From an uncultured Lachnospiraceae bacterium (GTDB lineage: Bacteria > Bacillota > Clostridia > Lachnospirales > Lachnospiraceae): a stretch of 32,370 nt of DNA. A program made the translations under genes and the position numbers. The notes under the pieces were generated by a model. The model was not told the DNA's origin. It saw only the letters and a list, made by a program, of their open reading frames with translations, and did not search any database. Shown piece after piece: positions 22,501 through 30,262 of this stretch (positions are counted from its first letter, which is position 1; every line of letters begins with the position of its first letter). Location: assembly GCA_948473115.1 (NCBI GenBank), contig CAOKWI010000052.1, positions 1 through 32,370 on the forward strand. Direction: 5' to 3'.

Positions 22501-24975
22501 ATGAGGGACAGAGAACGGGAGGTCAGACTGGCGGAAAACGGATTCTGGTATCGGGGGGAGTTCCGGCAGCTGGATGAGAGGACTATATTGCTGGACGGCG
22601 GCATGACGGAGGGGGAAGCGGCTTCCGGACCGCATCTGTATCGTGACATCAGGGAAGCCCTTGCCGCGCCGGAGCTTTCCGGGAGCCGTCCCGGATTTCC
22701 GGTAACGATATATGTCGCGCCCGATGTCTACTGGATCGACGATCCGGAGGCGGTGGATGTGATGCAGAAAAGGGAGGGGGATGCCCTTCCTTTTGGCATG
22801 CATGTCAAATGCGGCTCCCTGAGAATCGAGGGACTGTGTGAGAATCCCGGGGATGTGGTGATTGCCGGTAACAGGGGGCAATCCCATGCCTGCAACGGCA
22901 ATTATACCATGATACATTTCCAGGTGAAGGAGTTGTGGGTCAGTGGCCTTACTCTGGGAAATTACTGCAGTGTGGATCTGGTGTATCCGCTAAATCCCGC
23001 ACTGAATTATCCGAAGCGGACGGAGACAATCACCCAGGCACAGCTGGCCATCCAGCAGGGGGAGAAGCTTTTTGCGAAAAACTGCATGTTTGTCAGCCGA
23101 TTGAACCTGAATCCCATCTGTGGGGCGGATCGGGCCCTGTATGTGAACTGTCATTTCGAGAGTACGGACGACGCCCTGAACGGAAATGCCGTCTATGTGG
23201 GCTGCGATTTTGATTTCTACGGGGGACGTCCTGTATACCAGGCCGGAAGGACTGGAGACGTGTTTATAGACTGTCTTTTCCGCAGCTGGATCGGGGGGAA
23301 AGAGGGAGAATGTCATCAATATCTGACCAAGGAGGGAGGTCCCGTCACATTGGTCAATTGCCGCTATGAGACCAGAGACAGTGTAAAGCTGGGCTGGACG
23401 AAATACCCGGAGGCTTCCTTGAAGTGCTGTCAGTATCAGGTCAGCCGCAACGGACAGCCTGTGGTCCTGGGCGGTGAGGGGGCGCCGGAAACCGTGCGGC
23501 TGGAGGGGAAAAAGTCTCTGGAGGCATATCTGTTTGAACAGGGGGGACAGCGCTGTGTCAATGTGGGAAACCTGTTGGGAGGCAGTGACGGCTGGGATCC
23601 CCTGGGAGTGCTGGAACAGGCGCAGAACGCCGGCAAGACGGGGCTTCCCACGCTGCTTGCCGTATCCGGAGACAGAGACAGTGTGATATCCGGTGAAGCT
23701 TCCGCCAGGTTTACCGCACAGGCGTATCTGTTTTCTCATGAGATGTGCAGGGAAAGGGTATTCTTTTCCGTGGGAGCCGAGGACGCGGCCTTCGTAAGGA
23801 TACGACAGGATTCGGAAAATTCCTGTATTGTGGAGGGCTGCAACCATGGCGCGGAGGCCAGGAAAGTGATTCTTCATGCCGGCACGGAAAGCGGCCTGGA
23901 AGCGGCGGCAGAGCTGACGGTGGAGCCTTATCTGCTGCAGGCGCCTGTGTTCGTACAGGCTCCACGCATCCGAAAGGAGGGTGAAGCGCTGACGCTGGAA
24001 TATCAGCTGTCCGTCCGGGAGAGGGAGGATGTGTCTGAGATCAGCTGGTACCGGTGCAATGGCGGAGAGGAGGTGCTCTGCGGCGTATCCAGGCCAGATC
24101 ATCCGCTGAGAACCTATCGCCTGACAGCGGCTGATGAGGGAAGGCATATGAAAGCCGTGATCTGCCCCAGGGTGAAAGGAAGTCTGACAGGGCAAGCGGC
24201 GGCAGCTGTCAGGTTGGAGGCTGTGGGTGCGGGGGAGGTGGACAGGAGGCATCTGTTCACGGATTTCTCCGGGCTGCCGGAGGGAAACCAGGCAGTGGTT
24301 GAGAAGGGCAGATGGACCTTTGACTGTGGGAAGCCGGAGGATATCGAGGTGGATTCCGCTTCCTTTGGAAGTTGGAAAATGGACGAAAGCGTTCCGGCTT
24401 GGAAGTATGGCGAGACGGGAAACGGCAGTGTGGGCGCGGGTCTGTATCAGAACACACAGGGCGCCAGGATCCGGTATACACCCAGGAACAGCCATGGGGG
24501 CGACATGGCCCTTAAAGTGAAGGCCGACCCAGCAAAGACTGCGGGACAGGGCTTTGGCAGCGCAGGACAGTACATGGATCTGGGCATAAAATTTGACACG
24601 GAAAGGATCACCGGCTATGCCTTGAGGATCATACGTGTAAAGGAAGCCTCCGATGCCGTTGCGATGGCGCTGGTGGAATACCAAAACGGCAGGAGCAGGT
24701 ATCTCACGGCACCGCAGAAAACCTCCTGCTTCCTCACAGGCTGTACGATCAGGGTGGCGCTGGAAGGGCACAGGCTTACCGCGTCGGCAGACACGGATAC
24801 ACCGCGGCCGGCGTACAGCGCAGAGAAGAATTATGCATATGAGGTTAAACTGGAAGCAGAGGTGGAGGGGAATCCCTGGGGAGGGATCCTGGTCTGGCAC
24901 ACGGGGACAACCGGCACGGGCGGCTGGCAGAATACTACCATGCTGCACAGTATCGAGGTGTTATATGGAGATTAA
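22501..24975 (+). CDS. Right-handed beta-helix protein, pectin esterase/lyase-like
   Basis: The product is 824 residues with no signal peptide, so it is probably cytoplasmic. Residues ~60-390 read as a right-handed parallel beta-helix like pectate lyases and pectin methylesterases (VTIYVAPDVYWIDDP, FQVKELWVSGLTLGNY, VYVGCDFDFYGGRPVYQAG, GDVFIDCLFRSWIGG). The Gln/Asp positions near DFDFYGGRPVYQAGR recall carbohydrate esterase family 8, but I cannot confirm the active site. An Ig-like module (~490-605) and a C-terminal concanavalin-like module (~615-824) follow. The context of GH78, KduD and GH5 genes suggests pectin or rhamnogalacturonan breakdown. GGAGG lies 5 nt before ATG 22501; the longer frame from 22411 lacks a site. 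It overlaps the next gene by 11 bp. Confidence 0.75.
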   Translation: MRDREREVRLAENGFWYRGEFRQLDERTILLDGGMTEGEAASGPHLYRDIREALAAPELSGSRPGFPVTIYVAPDVYWIDDPEAVDVMQKREGDALPFGMHVKCGSLRIEGLCENPGDVVIAGNRGQSHACNGNYTMIHFQVKELWVSGLTLGNYCSVDLVYPLNPALNYPKRTETITQAQLAIQQGEKLFAKNCMFVSRLNLNPICGADRALYVNCHFESTDDALNGNAVYVGCDFDFYGGRPVYQAGRTGDVFIDCLFRSWIGGKEGECHQYLTKEGGPVTLVNCRYETRDSVKLGWTKYPEASLKCCQYQVSRNGQPVVLGGEGAPETVRLEGKKSLEAYLFEQGGQRCVNVGNLLGGSDGWDPLGVLEQAQNAGKTGLPTLLAVSGDRDSVISGEASARFTAQAYLFSHEMCRERVFFSVGAEDAAFVRIRQDSENSCIVEGCNHGAEARKVILHAGTESGLEAAAELTVEPYLLQAPVFVQAPRIRKEGEALTLEYQLSVREREDVSEISWYRCNGGEEVLCGVSRPDHPLRTYRLTAADEGRHMKAVICPRVKGSLTGQAAAAVRLEAVGAGEVDRRHLFTDFSGLPEGNQAVVEKGRWTFDCGKPEDIEVDSASFGSWKMDESVPAWKYGETGNGSVGAGLYQNTQGARIRYTPRNSHGGDMALKVKADPAKTAGQGFGSAGQYMDLGIKFDTERITGYALRIIRVKEASDAVAMALVEYQNGRSRYLTAPQKTSCFLTGCTIRVALEGHRLTASADTDTPRPAYSAEKNYAYEVKLEAEVEGNPWGGILVWHTGTTGTGGWQNTTMLHSIEVLYGD

Positions 24976-25447
24976 AACAGCGTCGGAGGACGCATTGGAG
25001 GAAATATTGGGAATTTATGCCCACGCAAGAGAGTTCATGGCGCGAAATGGCAACAAAACGCAGTGGGGCAGCGTCTATCCGCCGACGGAGCTTGTCAAAC
25101 GGGATATTGCGGAGGGAAAATGCCATATCTGTGTGGAGGACGGAAGGATTCTCTGTGTGTTCTATTTTGCCAGGGAGGAGGATCCCTCTTACCGGAAGAT
25201 CCGGGATGGAAGCTGGCTGAATGAAGAGCCTTACGGGGTAGTACACCGCATTGCCTCCGCGGAAGGCGTCAGGGGAGCGGCAGCTTTCTGCCTGAATTGG
25301 GCTTTTGGGCAGACGGGAAATATCCGCATCGACACACATGATGACAATAAACCCATGCAGGGATTACTAAAGAAATCAGGCTTCCGATACTGCGGCAGGA
25401 TCACCCTGGCAGACGGAAGCCCGAGAATCGCATTCCAGAAGATATGA
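24965..25447 (+). CDS. GNAT family N-acetyltransferase
   Basis: The product is 160 residues. It has the GNAT layout: an N-terminal strand-helix (MEIKTASEDALEEILGIYAH), central strands (HICVEDGRILCVFYFA), an acetyl-CoA-binding helix region near SAEGVRGAAAFCLNWAF, and the typical C-terminal RIDTHDDNKPMQGLLKKSGF. The last motif (D-x-H-x-x-N-x-x-M) is common in this subgroup. The substrate is unknown. The ATG lies inside the end of the beta-helix gene (11-bp overlap), with GAGGTG ~4 nt upstream, so translation is probably coupled. Confidence 0.9.
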   Translation: MEIKTASEDALEEILGIYAHAREFMARNGNKTQWGSVYPPTELVKRDIAEGKCHICVEDGRILCVFYFAREEDPSYRKIRDGSWLNEEPYGVVHRIASAEGVRGAAAFCLNWAFGQTGNIRIDTHDDNKPMQGLLKKSGFRYCGRITLADGSPRIAFQKI

Positions 25448-25455
25448 CTTTTCTG

Positions 25456-25486
25456 GGAAGAATGCCTGCCCTTCAGGCATTCTTCC
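25456..25486. terminator. 13-bp perfect hairpin after the GNAT gene
   Basis: GGAAGAATGCCTG (25456-25468) pairs exactly with CAGGCATTCTTCC (25474-25486) around CCCTT. It begins 9 nt after the stop. There is no T-run downstream, so it may work as a transcript-end stabiliser or a weak terminator. Ts precede it on the plus strand, not follow it. Confidence 0.6.
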
Positions 25487-25487
25487 A

Positions 25488-25618
25488 GGTGAAATATAGA
25501 AGTTCTTGCCGTCCCATCCAATGATGGGACGGCATTAGAACTTCTTTTCACGGGTGAGACATAGAACATCTTGTCGTCCCATCCAATGATGGGACGACTT
25601 TAGATGTTCTTCTCACCC
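25488..25618. repeat. Tandem pair of covarying long hairpins
   Basis: Unit 1 (25489-25551) and unit 2 (25554-25616) are direct repeats 65 nt apart. Each folds into three stacked stems: outer GTGAAA/TTTCAC or GTGAGA/TCTCAC; middle AGAAGTTCT/AGAACTTCT or AGAACATCT/AGATGTTCT; inner CCGTCCCATC/GATGGGACGG or TCGTCCCATC/GATGGGACGA, with loop CAAT in both. The four differing base pairs are all compensated, so the fold is under selection or was copied as a structure. The cluster lies between the convergent 3' ends of the GNAT gene and kduD, ending 2 bases before the kduD stop. It may act as a two-way transcript end. Confidence 0.85.
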
Positions 25619-25620
25619 TG

Positions 25621-26385
25621 TTAGCGTGCCAGCCAGCCGCCGTCTACAGCCAGGGTAAAGCCATGGACGTAAGCGGCCGCGTCGGAAGCCAGGAAGATCG
25701 CCGCTCCGGCAATGTCTTCGGGGGTGCCCCAGCGTCCGGCGGGGATCCGGGAAAGGATCTCTTCGCTGCGCTGTTCGTCACTCCTCAAATTCTGGGTATT
25801 GTTGGTCTCCATGTAGCCGGGGGCAATGGCGTTTACATTGATGTTGTGCCGTGCCCATTCGTTGGCAAGCTCCCTGGTCAGACCCATGATCGCACTCTTG
25901 CTGGAGGTGTAGGCGGGGACACGGATACCGCCCTGGTAGCTGAGCATGGAGGCAATATTGATGATCTTGCCGCCCTTTTGATCCGCCAGCCATCCTTTCG
26001 CGAAAGCCTGGCACAGGAAAAATACCATCTTTTCGTTGATGTTGATGACGGCGTCCCAATCCTCTTCCGTTACGTCCGCGGCATCACATCTCTTGATGAT
26101 CCCCGCGTTATTTACCAGAATATCCACACGACCGAAGGCTTTTTCCGCCTCCTCCACGATCTGGGGGATCACGGAAGTGTCCGACAGGTCCGCAATGATT
26201 TCCTTGAAGCTTCCGTCAAAGGCGGCGATCTTCTCCGCTGTTTCCTGACAGCTCCTTCTGGCTACGCCGATCACGTTTGCGCCCGCCTTCGCGTAAGCCA
26301 CGGAGATTCCCTGTCCCAGCCCCGTGTTGGCGCCTGTGATGAGAGCTGTCCTGCCCTCCAGTGAAAACATATTTAGATTGGTCAT
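25621..26385 (-). CDS. kduD: 2-dehydro-3-deoxy-D-gluconate 5-dehydrogenase (KduD)
   Basis: KduD is a short-chain dehydrogenase that interconverts 2,5-diketo-3-deoxygluconate and 2-keto-3-deoxygluconate with NAD(H), a step in breakdown of pectin and other uronates. The product is 254 residues, matching known KduD. Motifs: the NAD site TGANTGLGQG, NNAG, catalytic Ser in IINIASMLSYQGGIRVPAY, and YTSSK for the catalytic Tyr and Lys. The segments ANEWARHNINVNAIAPGYM and TNNTQNLRSDEQRSEEIL are distinctive of KduD. GGAGGA lies ~7 nt before ATG 26385; an ATG at 26400 is part of that site. It is alone on this strand, without kduI, downstream of a structured leader. Confidence 0.93.
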   Translation of the reverse strand: MTNLNMFSLEGRTALITGANTGLGQGISVAYAKAGANVIGVARRSCQETAEKIAAFDGSFKEIIADLSDTSVIPQIVEEAEKAFGRVDILVNNAGIIKRCDAADVTEEDWDAVININEKMVFFLCQAFAKGWLADQKGGKIINIASMLSYQGGIRVPAYTSSKSAIMGLTRELANEWARHNINVNAIAPGYMETNNTQNLRSDEQRSEEILSRIPAGRWGTPEDIAGAAIFLASDAAAYVHGFTLAVDGGWLAR

Positions 26386-26411
26386 GTGTGTATCCTCCAT
26401 TCTGATTGATA

Positions 26412-26558
26412 GGGCCTCTCGGAAACTCCCTTGCCCCCATCCTTGCGGCTGATTTTCCGCCAGGAGCGCCCAAATTTAATCAACGGATGTCTCATAAATT
26501 TGTGCACTTCTGACAAAAAATCATCCCATAAATCTGGGCACAAAGAGTTTCCGAGACC
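26412..26558. repeat. MITE-like inverted-repeat element in the kduD leader
   Basis: TCTCGGAAACTC (26417-26428) and GAGTTTCCGAGA (26545-26556) are perfect 12-bp inverted repeats. An inner pair, GCCCAAATTTA (near 26468) and TAAATCTGGGC (near 26529), has one mismatch. The element holds no coding frame. It lies between the kduD promoter and start, so it would be part of the kduD 5' leader RNA. Confidence 0.75.
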
Positions 26559-26583
26559 ACTCTTGATAAAATCTTATGACACC

Positions 26584-26612
26584 ATTATAAACAAGAAATG
26601 GAAGTAATACAA
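26584..26612 (-). promoter_or_regulatory. Sigma-A promoter of kduD
   Basis: Read on the minus strand: TTGTAT (26607-26612), a 17-bp spacer and TATAAT (26584-26589). It gives a leader of ~190 nt that includes the inverted-repeat element. Confidence 0.75.
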
Positions 26613-26665
26613 GCATTCAGGGTATTTTGACACGGATAAAAGCTTTTTTTTTGCAAAATATCATA

Positions 26666-26705
26666 TATAATAGGGGTAGGTACTTGAAATTCCGCAAAGC
26701 GGAAT
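26666..26705 (+). promoter_or_regulatory. -10 box and leader hairpin of the PTS enzyme I gene
   Basis: TATAAT at 26666-26671 is a good -10, but there is no convincing -35 at 17 bp. In the leader, ATTCCGC (26689-26695) pairs with GCGGAAT (26699-26705) around AAA, ending 3 nt before GGAGG (26709-26713). Confidence 0.5.
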
Positions 26706-26719
26706 GATGGAGGTTCGGT

Positions 26720-28369
26720 ATGAAAACATATACAGGCAGATCCGTATGTGGAGGAATTGCAGTCGGGAAAGTGATCGTCATAGGGAACAGAGGACATCAG
26801 GCGGAAAGATACCGGATAGAGGCCGTGGATCCGGAGATGGGCAGGATGGACAGAGCGGTGCAGACGGCCAGGGAACAGATCCGGGAATTGTATGAAAGGG
26901 CGTTGAAAGAGGTGGGAGAAGCCAATGCGGCCATCTTTGAGGCCCACCGGATCATGCTGGAGGATGAGGACTATCTCGGAGCCATGCGGGAGATGATCCG
27001 GGCGGAGCTGGTCAATGCGGAGTATGCGGCGGCGGTCACAGGGGATCATTTTGCGGAAATGTTTGCGGGCATGGAGGATGACTATATGAAGGCGCGGGCA
27101 GAGGATGTGAAAGACATTTCCAGGCGTCTGATCAGGATCCTGCAGGGGCGGGAGGAAGCAGGGTTCTCTTTTGTGGAGCCATCGGTGGTTGTGGCGGAGG
27201 ACTTGAGCCCCAGCGAGACAGTGCAGATGGATCAGGAGAAAATCCTGGCCTTTGTGACGGTGCACGGTTCGGCCAATTCCCACGCGGCGATCCTCGCACG
27301 GACAATGAACATACCTGCGCTGACAGGGGTGTCCGTGGACTTGAACGAGATCCATACAGGCATGACTGCGATCGTGGACGGATCGGCGGGAGAGGTTATC
27401 TTCGAGCCAACGGAAGCGCAGCGCGGCAGGGCGGAGATAAGAAAGGGGGAGGAACAGGAGAGAATCCGTCTGCTGCAGGAACTGAAAGGGAAGAAAAGCG
27501 AGACCACGGACGGCAGGGCGATCCGTATTTATGCCAACATCGGCAGCACCGGCGACGTGAGCCATGCGCTTGAAAATGACGCGGAGGGGATCGGGCTGTT
27601 CCGCAGTGAGTTTCTGTACCTGGGACGGAACGACCTTCCGTCGGAAGAGGAACAGTTCCTGGCTTACAGGCAGGTACTACAGGCCATGGGACAGAAGCAG
27701 GTCATCATCAGGACACTTGATATCGGGGCGGACAAGCAGGCGGAGTGTTTTCAGCTGGAGCGGGAGGAGAATCCCGCCATGGGATACAGGGCCATCCGCA
27801 TCTGTTTAAAACAGCCGGAACTGTTCAAGACACAGCTTCGGGCGCTTCTGCGGGCAGCGGTTTACGGGAATCTTTCCATTATGTACCCTATGATCATTTC
27901 GGTTGAGGAGGTAAGGCAGGTTTACAGGTTCGTGGAGGAAGCGGCGCAGGAGTTAAAACAGGCGGGGATCCCGTACCGGATCCCGGAGCAGGGCATTATG
28001 GTGGAGACGCCAGCGGCGGTGATGATAAGTGACGAACTGGCGGAACTGGTTGATTTCTTCAGTATCGGTACGAATGACCTGACCCAGTACACGTTGGCCA
28101 TTGACAGGCAGAACCAGAGGCTGGAGGACTTTTGTGATCCCCATCACAGGGCGATCCTGCGCATGATCAGGATGGTCATAGACAATGCGCATAAATGCGG
28201 CAAGTGGGCTGGGATCTGCGGGGAACTGGCGGCGGACACAGAACTGACAGGGGAGCTGATCCGTATGGGAGTGGATGAACTGTCCGTGGCGCCGTCCATG
28301 ATATTGGAGGTCAGGAAGCGGGTACGCGAGAATCGACAATCAGCGGTAGTCAAAGCCTGGTGGCAATAA
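26720..28369 (+). CDS. ptsI: PTS enzyme I (phosphoenolpyruvate-protein phosphotransferase)
   Basis: Enzyme I moves phosphate from phosphoenolpyruvate to HPr, the first step of sugar uptake by the PTS. The product is 549 residues, slightly shorter than the usual ~570. The phospho-histidine is His188 in VHGSANSHAAILARTMNIPA; most enzymes have Thr where this has Asn186. The C-terminal PEP domain has GLFRSEFLYL, RTLDIGADKQAE (usually GGDK), FFSIGTNDLTQYTLAIDR and the active Cys500 in GICGELAAD. All catalytic residues needed are present. No gene for HPr or an enzyme II is next to it. GGAGG is 6 nt before ATG. The 3' end overlaps the convergent GH5 gene by 20 bp. A specialised enzyme I paralogue is possible. 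Confidence 0.93.
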   Translation: MKTYTGRSVCGGIAVGKVIVIGNRGHQAERYRIEAVDPEMGRMDRAVQTAREQIRELYERALKEVGEANAAIFEAHRIMLEDEDYLGAMREMIRAELVNAEYAAAVTGDHFAEMFAGMEDDYMKARAEDVKDISRRLIRILQGREEAGFSFVEPSVVVAEDLSPSETVQMDQEKILAFVTVHGSANSHAAILARTMNIPALTGVSVDLNEIHTGMTAIVDGSAGEVIFEPTEAQRGRAEIRKGEEQERIRLLQELKGKKSETTDGRAIRIYANIGSTGDVSHALENDAEGIGLFRSEFLYLGRNDLPSEEEQFLAYRQVLQAMGQKQVIIRTLDIGADKQAECFQLEREENPAMGYRAIRICLKQPELFKTQLRALLRAAVYGNLSIMYPMIISVEEVRQVYRFVEEAAQELKQAGIPYRIPEQGIMVETPAAVMISDELAELVDFFSIGTNDLTQYTLAIDRQNQRLEDFCDPHHRAILRMIRMVIDNAHKCGKWAGICGELAADTELTGELIRMGVDELSVAPSMILEVRKRVRENRQSAVVKAWWQ

Positions 28370-29645
28370 ACCGTTCCCTGATCCAGCGGCCGGATTCACT
28401 CAGGTCGCTTTCTGACCAGCCGGAGGTCTTTTCACAGCCGGGATTCAGGACGCAGCAGGTTTCATCTTTGTTGGCAAGGCTCCAGCAGAAAAAGCTGATC
28501 TGGTATTCGTCCAGCAGTTCCATCCATTTTTCAGCCTGGACGAAATCGTTTCCGCCGTTTCCGGAGGCATCGCACATGCCAAATTCGCTGACAAACACAG
28601 GAAGTCCATTATTTACACAGGTTTCCAGACGGTTGCGCAGGTCGTCCGTGTGGGTGGCCGCATAGAAATGCAGTGTGTACATCACATTGTCAAATTCCAG
28701 CGGGGAAGCCGCCGCCTCATCGATATTCTGGCTCCAGGAGGGAGAGCCCACCAGTATGACGGCATCCTCATCATTTTCGCGGATCACGGGGATGACCTCG
28801 TCTGCGTAGGATCTGACGCTGTCCCAGGTAGCGTATCCGTTGGGCTCATTGCAGATCTCATAGAGAATATTGGTATGGTCCCTGTAGAGAGAGGAAATCT
28901 CCCGGAAGAAGTCCAGGGCGTCCTCCTTATGTACGTTGGGATCCTGGTCGTGCAGGACATGCCAGTCTACGATCACGTACATGCCCAGCTCCGTGGCATA
29001 GTCAATGCCGCTTCTTACCAGGCCTGTCAATTCTTCCTGATCGCCGCCGCTGCTGTAGCCGTTGTATTCATCGGAGTACAGGGCCAGGCGGACGCAGTTT
29101 GTGTTCCAGTCATCTCTCAGGGTACAGAAAGTGTCATAGCTGACATACTGGGGAAACCAGGCGATGCCGTGGGTGGACATGCCGTAGAGACGGATCGGAT
29201 CGCCGTTCTGGTCTGTCAGGCAGGCGCCTTCAACGGACAAAGCCCCATGGAGTGCCGTGAAGGATCCTGACGGATCGGAGGGGGAAGATTCGGAGTCTCC
29301 CGGTGCTACGGAGCCCGCTGCCGGAGAAGAGCCGAGTTGTGAACCTGGTACCGGGTCAGTGCCGGTTTGCGAGCCTGGTACCGGGTCGGTGCCGGTTGTT
29401 GAGCCTGGTACCGGGTCGGTGCCGGTGGTTGAGCCTGCTGCCGGGGAAGTACCGGTGGTTGAGCCCGCTGCCGGTTCAATGCCGGCTTCCGAGGAAGGCT
29501 TAGGCTGAGAGGTTATGGCGGGTTGGACAGGATCCTGCCCTGTCGGTGCTTCCGCCGGGGCTTTCCCCTGGCCGCATCCGGCCAATATGAAAACGGTGAG
29601 GATCAGCGCTGATAGGTACCATTTGTTTTTTGGAGATCTTTTCAT
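28350..29645 (-). CDS. GH5 glycoside hydrolase lipoprotein (endoglucanase-like)
   Basis: The product is 431 residues. It starts with a lipoprotein signal peptide (LILTVFILAGCG; lipidated Cys24), so it is anchored outside the cell. Residues ~30-125 are a Pro/Thr/Gly-rich linker with ~10-residue repeats (STTGTDPVPG). The GH5 domain (~130-431) looks like subfamily 2 cellulases. It has VDWHVL (His229), the acid/base Glu267 in YEICNEPNG, His326 in TLHFYA, and the nucleophile Glu354 in FVSEFG. The likely substrate is a beta-1,4-glucan; mannan or xyloglucan cannot be excluded. GAGG lies ~9 nt before ATG 29645. Its end overlaps the ptsI end by 20 bp. Confidence 0.93.
   Translation of the reverse strand: MKRSPKNKWYLSALILTVFILAGCGQGKAPAEAPTGQDPVQPAITSQPKPSSEAGIEPAAGSTTGTSPAAGSTTGTDPVPGSTTGTDPVPGSQTGTDPVPGSQLGSSPAAGSVAPGDSESSPSDPSGSFTALHGALSVEGACLTDQNGDPIRLYGMSTHGIAWFPQYVSYDTFCTLRDDWNTNCVRLALYSDEYNGYSSGGDQEELTGLVRSGIDYATELGMYVIVDWHVLHDQDPNVHKEDALDFFREISSLYRDHTNILYEICNEPNGYATWDSVRSYADEVIPVIRENDEDAVILVGSPSWSQNIDEAAASPLEFDNVMYTLHFYAATHTDDLRNRLETCVNNGLPVFVSEFGMCDASGNGGNDFVQAEKWMELLDEYQISFFCWSLANKDETCCVLNPGCEKTSGWSESDLSESGRWIRERFIATRL
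29330..29480 (-). repeat. 30-bp in-frame tandem repeats encoding the GH5 linker
   Basis: About five units resembling GAGCCTGGTACCGGGTCGGT (plus-strand view) follow each other. They encode the linker repeats PVPGSTTGTD. The middle copies are nearly identical and the outer ones diverged, so copy number may vary between strains. Confidence 0.8.
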
Positions 29646-29697
29646 GTGTTTTTCCTCGAAGCATATTTTGAGGTTGACTGGGAATTGTTACAAGCTT

Positions 29698-29726
29698 ATT
29701 ATAATATAAATGGTTCAGTGACACAA
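29698..29726 (-). promoter_or_regulatory. Sigma-A promoter of the GH5 gene
   Basis: Read on the minus strand: TTGTGT (29721-29726), a 17-bp spacer and TATAAT (29698-29703). It lies within the first 38-bp repeat unit. Confidence 0.65.
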
Positions 29727-29815
29727 TCAAAACAGACTGTAGTATAAAAGGTTCAGTGACACAATCAAAACAGACTGTAATATAAAAGGTTCAGTGACAC
29801 AGTTAAAACCGACTG
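29702..29815. repeat. 38-bp tandem repeat, three copies, in a divergent promoter region
   Basis: The copies are 29702-29739, 29740-29777 and 29778-29815. Copies 1 and 2 differ at two bases; copy 3 differs more near its end. The unit contains GGTTCAGTGACACA and a TATAAA-like box. It lies between the divergent GH5 gene and the 87-residue protein gene. On the minus strand each copy repeats the TTGTGT/CTGTGT box of the GH5 promoter. An array of regulator sites or duplicated promoters is possible. Confidence 0.85.
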
Positions 29816-29850
29816 TCGCTAATGTGCAAAGAGCAGAAATGAGGATTCAT

Positions 29851-30114
29851 ATGAGAGAAGATATCGACCCGAAAAAGGATAATGCTGTGGATGAGACAAT
29901 GATGGAGGACATTTTAAGGCATCTGGACGGTGAACTGGAAAAGGGAGCTGTGCGGATGAGCGTGGTCATGGATGAAAAGACAGAGGGAAAAGAGGTATCC
30001 CATAAATGCTGCAGTAGTTACGGCAGGCCAGCCACCGAGACGGTGGGACTTCTGGACATGTACACGGACAGGAATGCGGGAGAACCGGACAGACAGGGGT
30101 GGACAGTGTCCTGA
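29851..30114 (+). CDS. Hypothetical small acidic protein, 87 residues
   Basis: I do not recognise the family. The protein begins MREDIDPKKDNAVDETMMED, has one predicted helix (ILRHLDGELEKGAVRMSVVM) and carries a Cys-Cys pair (HKCCSSYG) near residue 50. No signal peptide or membrane segment is seen. GAGGA lies 6 nt before ATG 29851. Earlier in-frame ATGs at 29839 and 29794 have no ribosome site, and the latter lies in the tandem repeats. It is followed by 148 bp and then the GGDEF gene with its own promoter. Short length and lack of a match make this a moderate call. Confidence 0.55.
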   Translation: MREDIDPKKDNAVDETMMEDILRHLDGELEKGAVRMSVVMDEKTEGKEVSHKCCSSYGRPATETVGLLDMYTDRNAGEPDRQGWTVS

Positions 30115-30183
30115 GCAGACTCGGCTTTGCCGGTGTAATTTGCCGGTGAAACCGAAATATATAGTGAAACCATAATCTGGATG

Positions 30184-30192
30184 TGGTATACT
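30184..30192 (+). promoter_or_regulatory. Extended -10 promoter of the GGDEF gene
   Basis: TGGTATACT is an extended -10 (TG at 30184-30185, TATACT at 30187-30192). The -35 region is poor, as is usual for such promoters. Upstream, TGCCGGTG is duplicated (near 30128 and 30141). Confidence 0.5.
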
Positions 30193-30262
30193 ATATATTG
30201 ATATGTCAGTCGGATTTCTTACGGAAAATCAGTGAACACATTACCGGAGGAGTACATAGAAA

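Noticed and set aside
22990..24948. 652-residue minus-strand frame opposite the beta-helix gene
   Set aside because: A long antisense open frame is expected in GC-rich coding DNA, and it has no domain. The plus-strand protein has beta-helix features and a good start.
25488..25618. CRISPR or attachment sites for the paired repeats
   Set aside because: The units are self-complementary along their whole length and adjacent, with no spacer or integrase. A structural-RNA or palindrome reading fits better.
29702..29815. Plasmid-type replication iterons
   Set aside because: There are three 38-bp repeats but no replication initiator gene or AT-rich melting region pattern. The site lies between divergent chromosomal genes.
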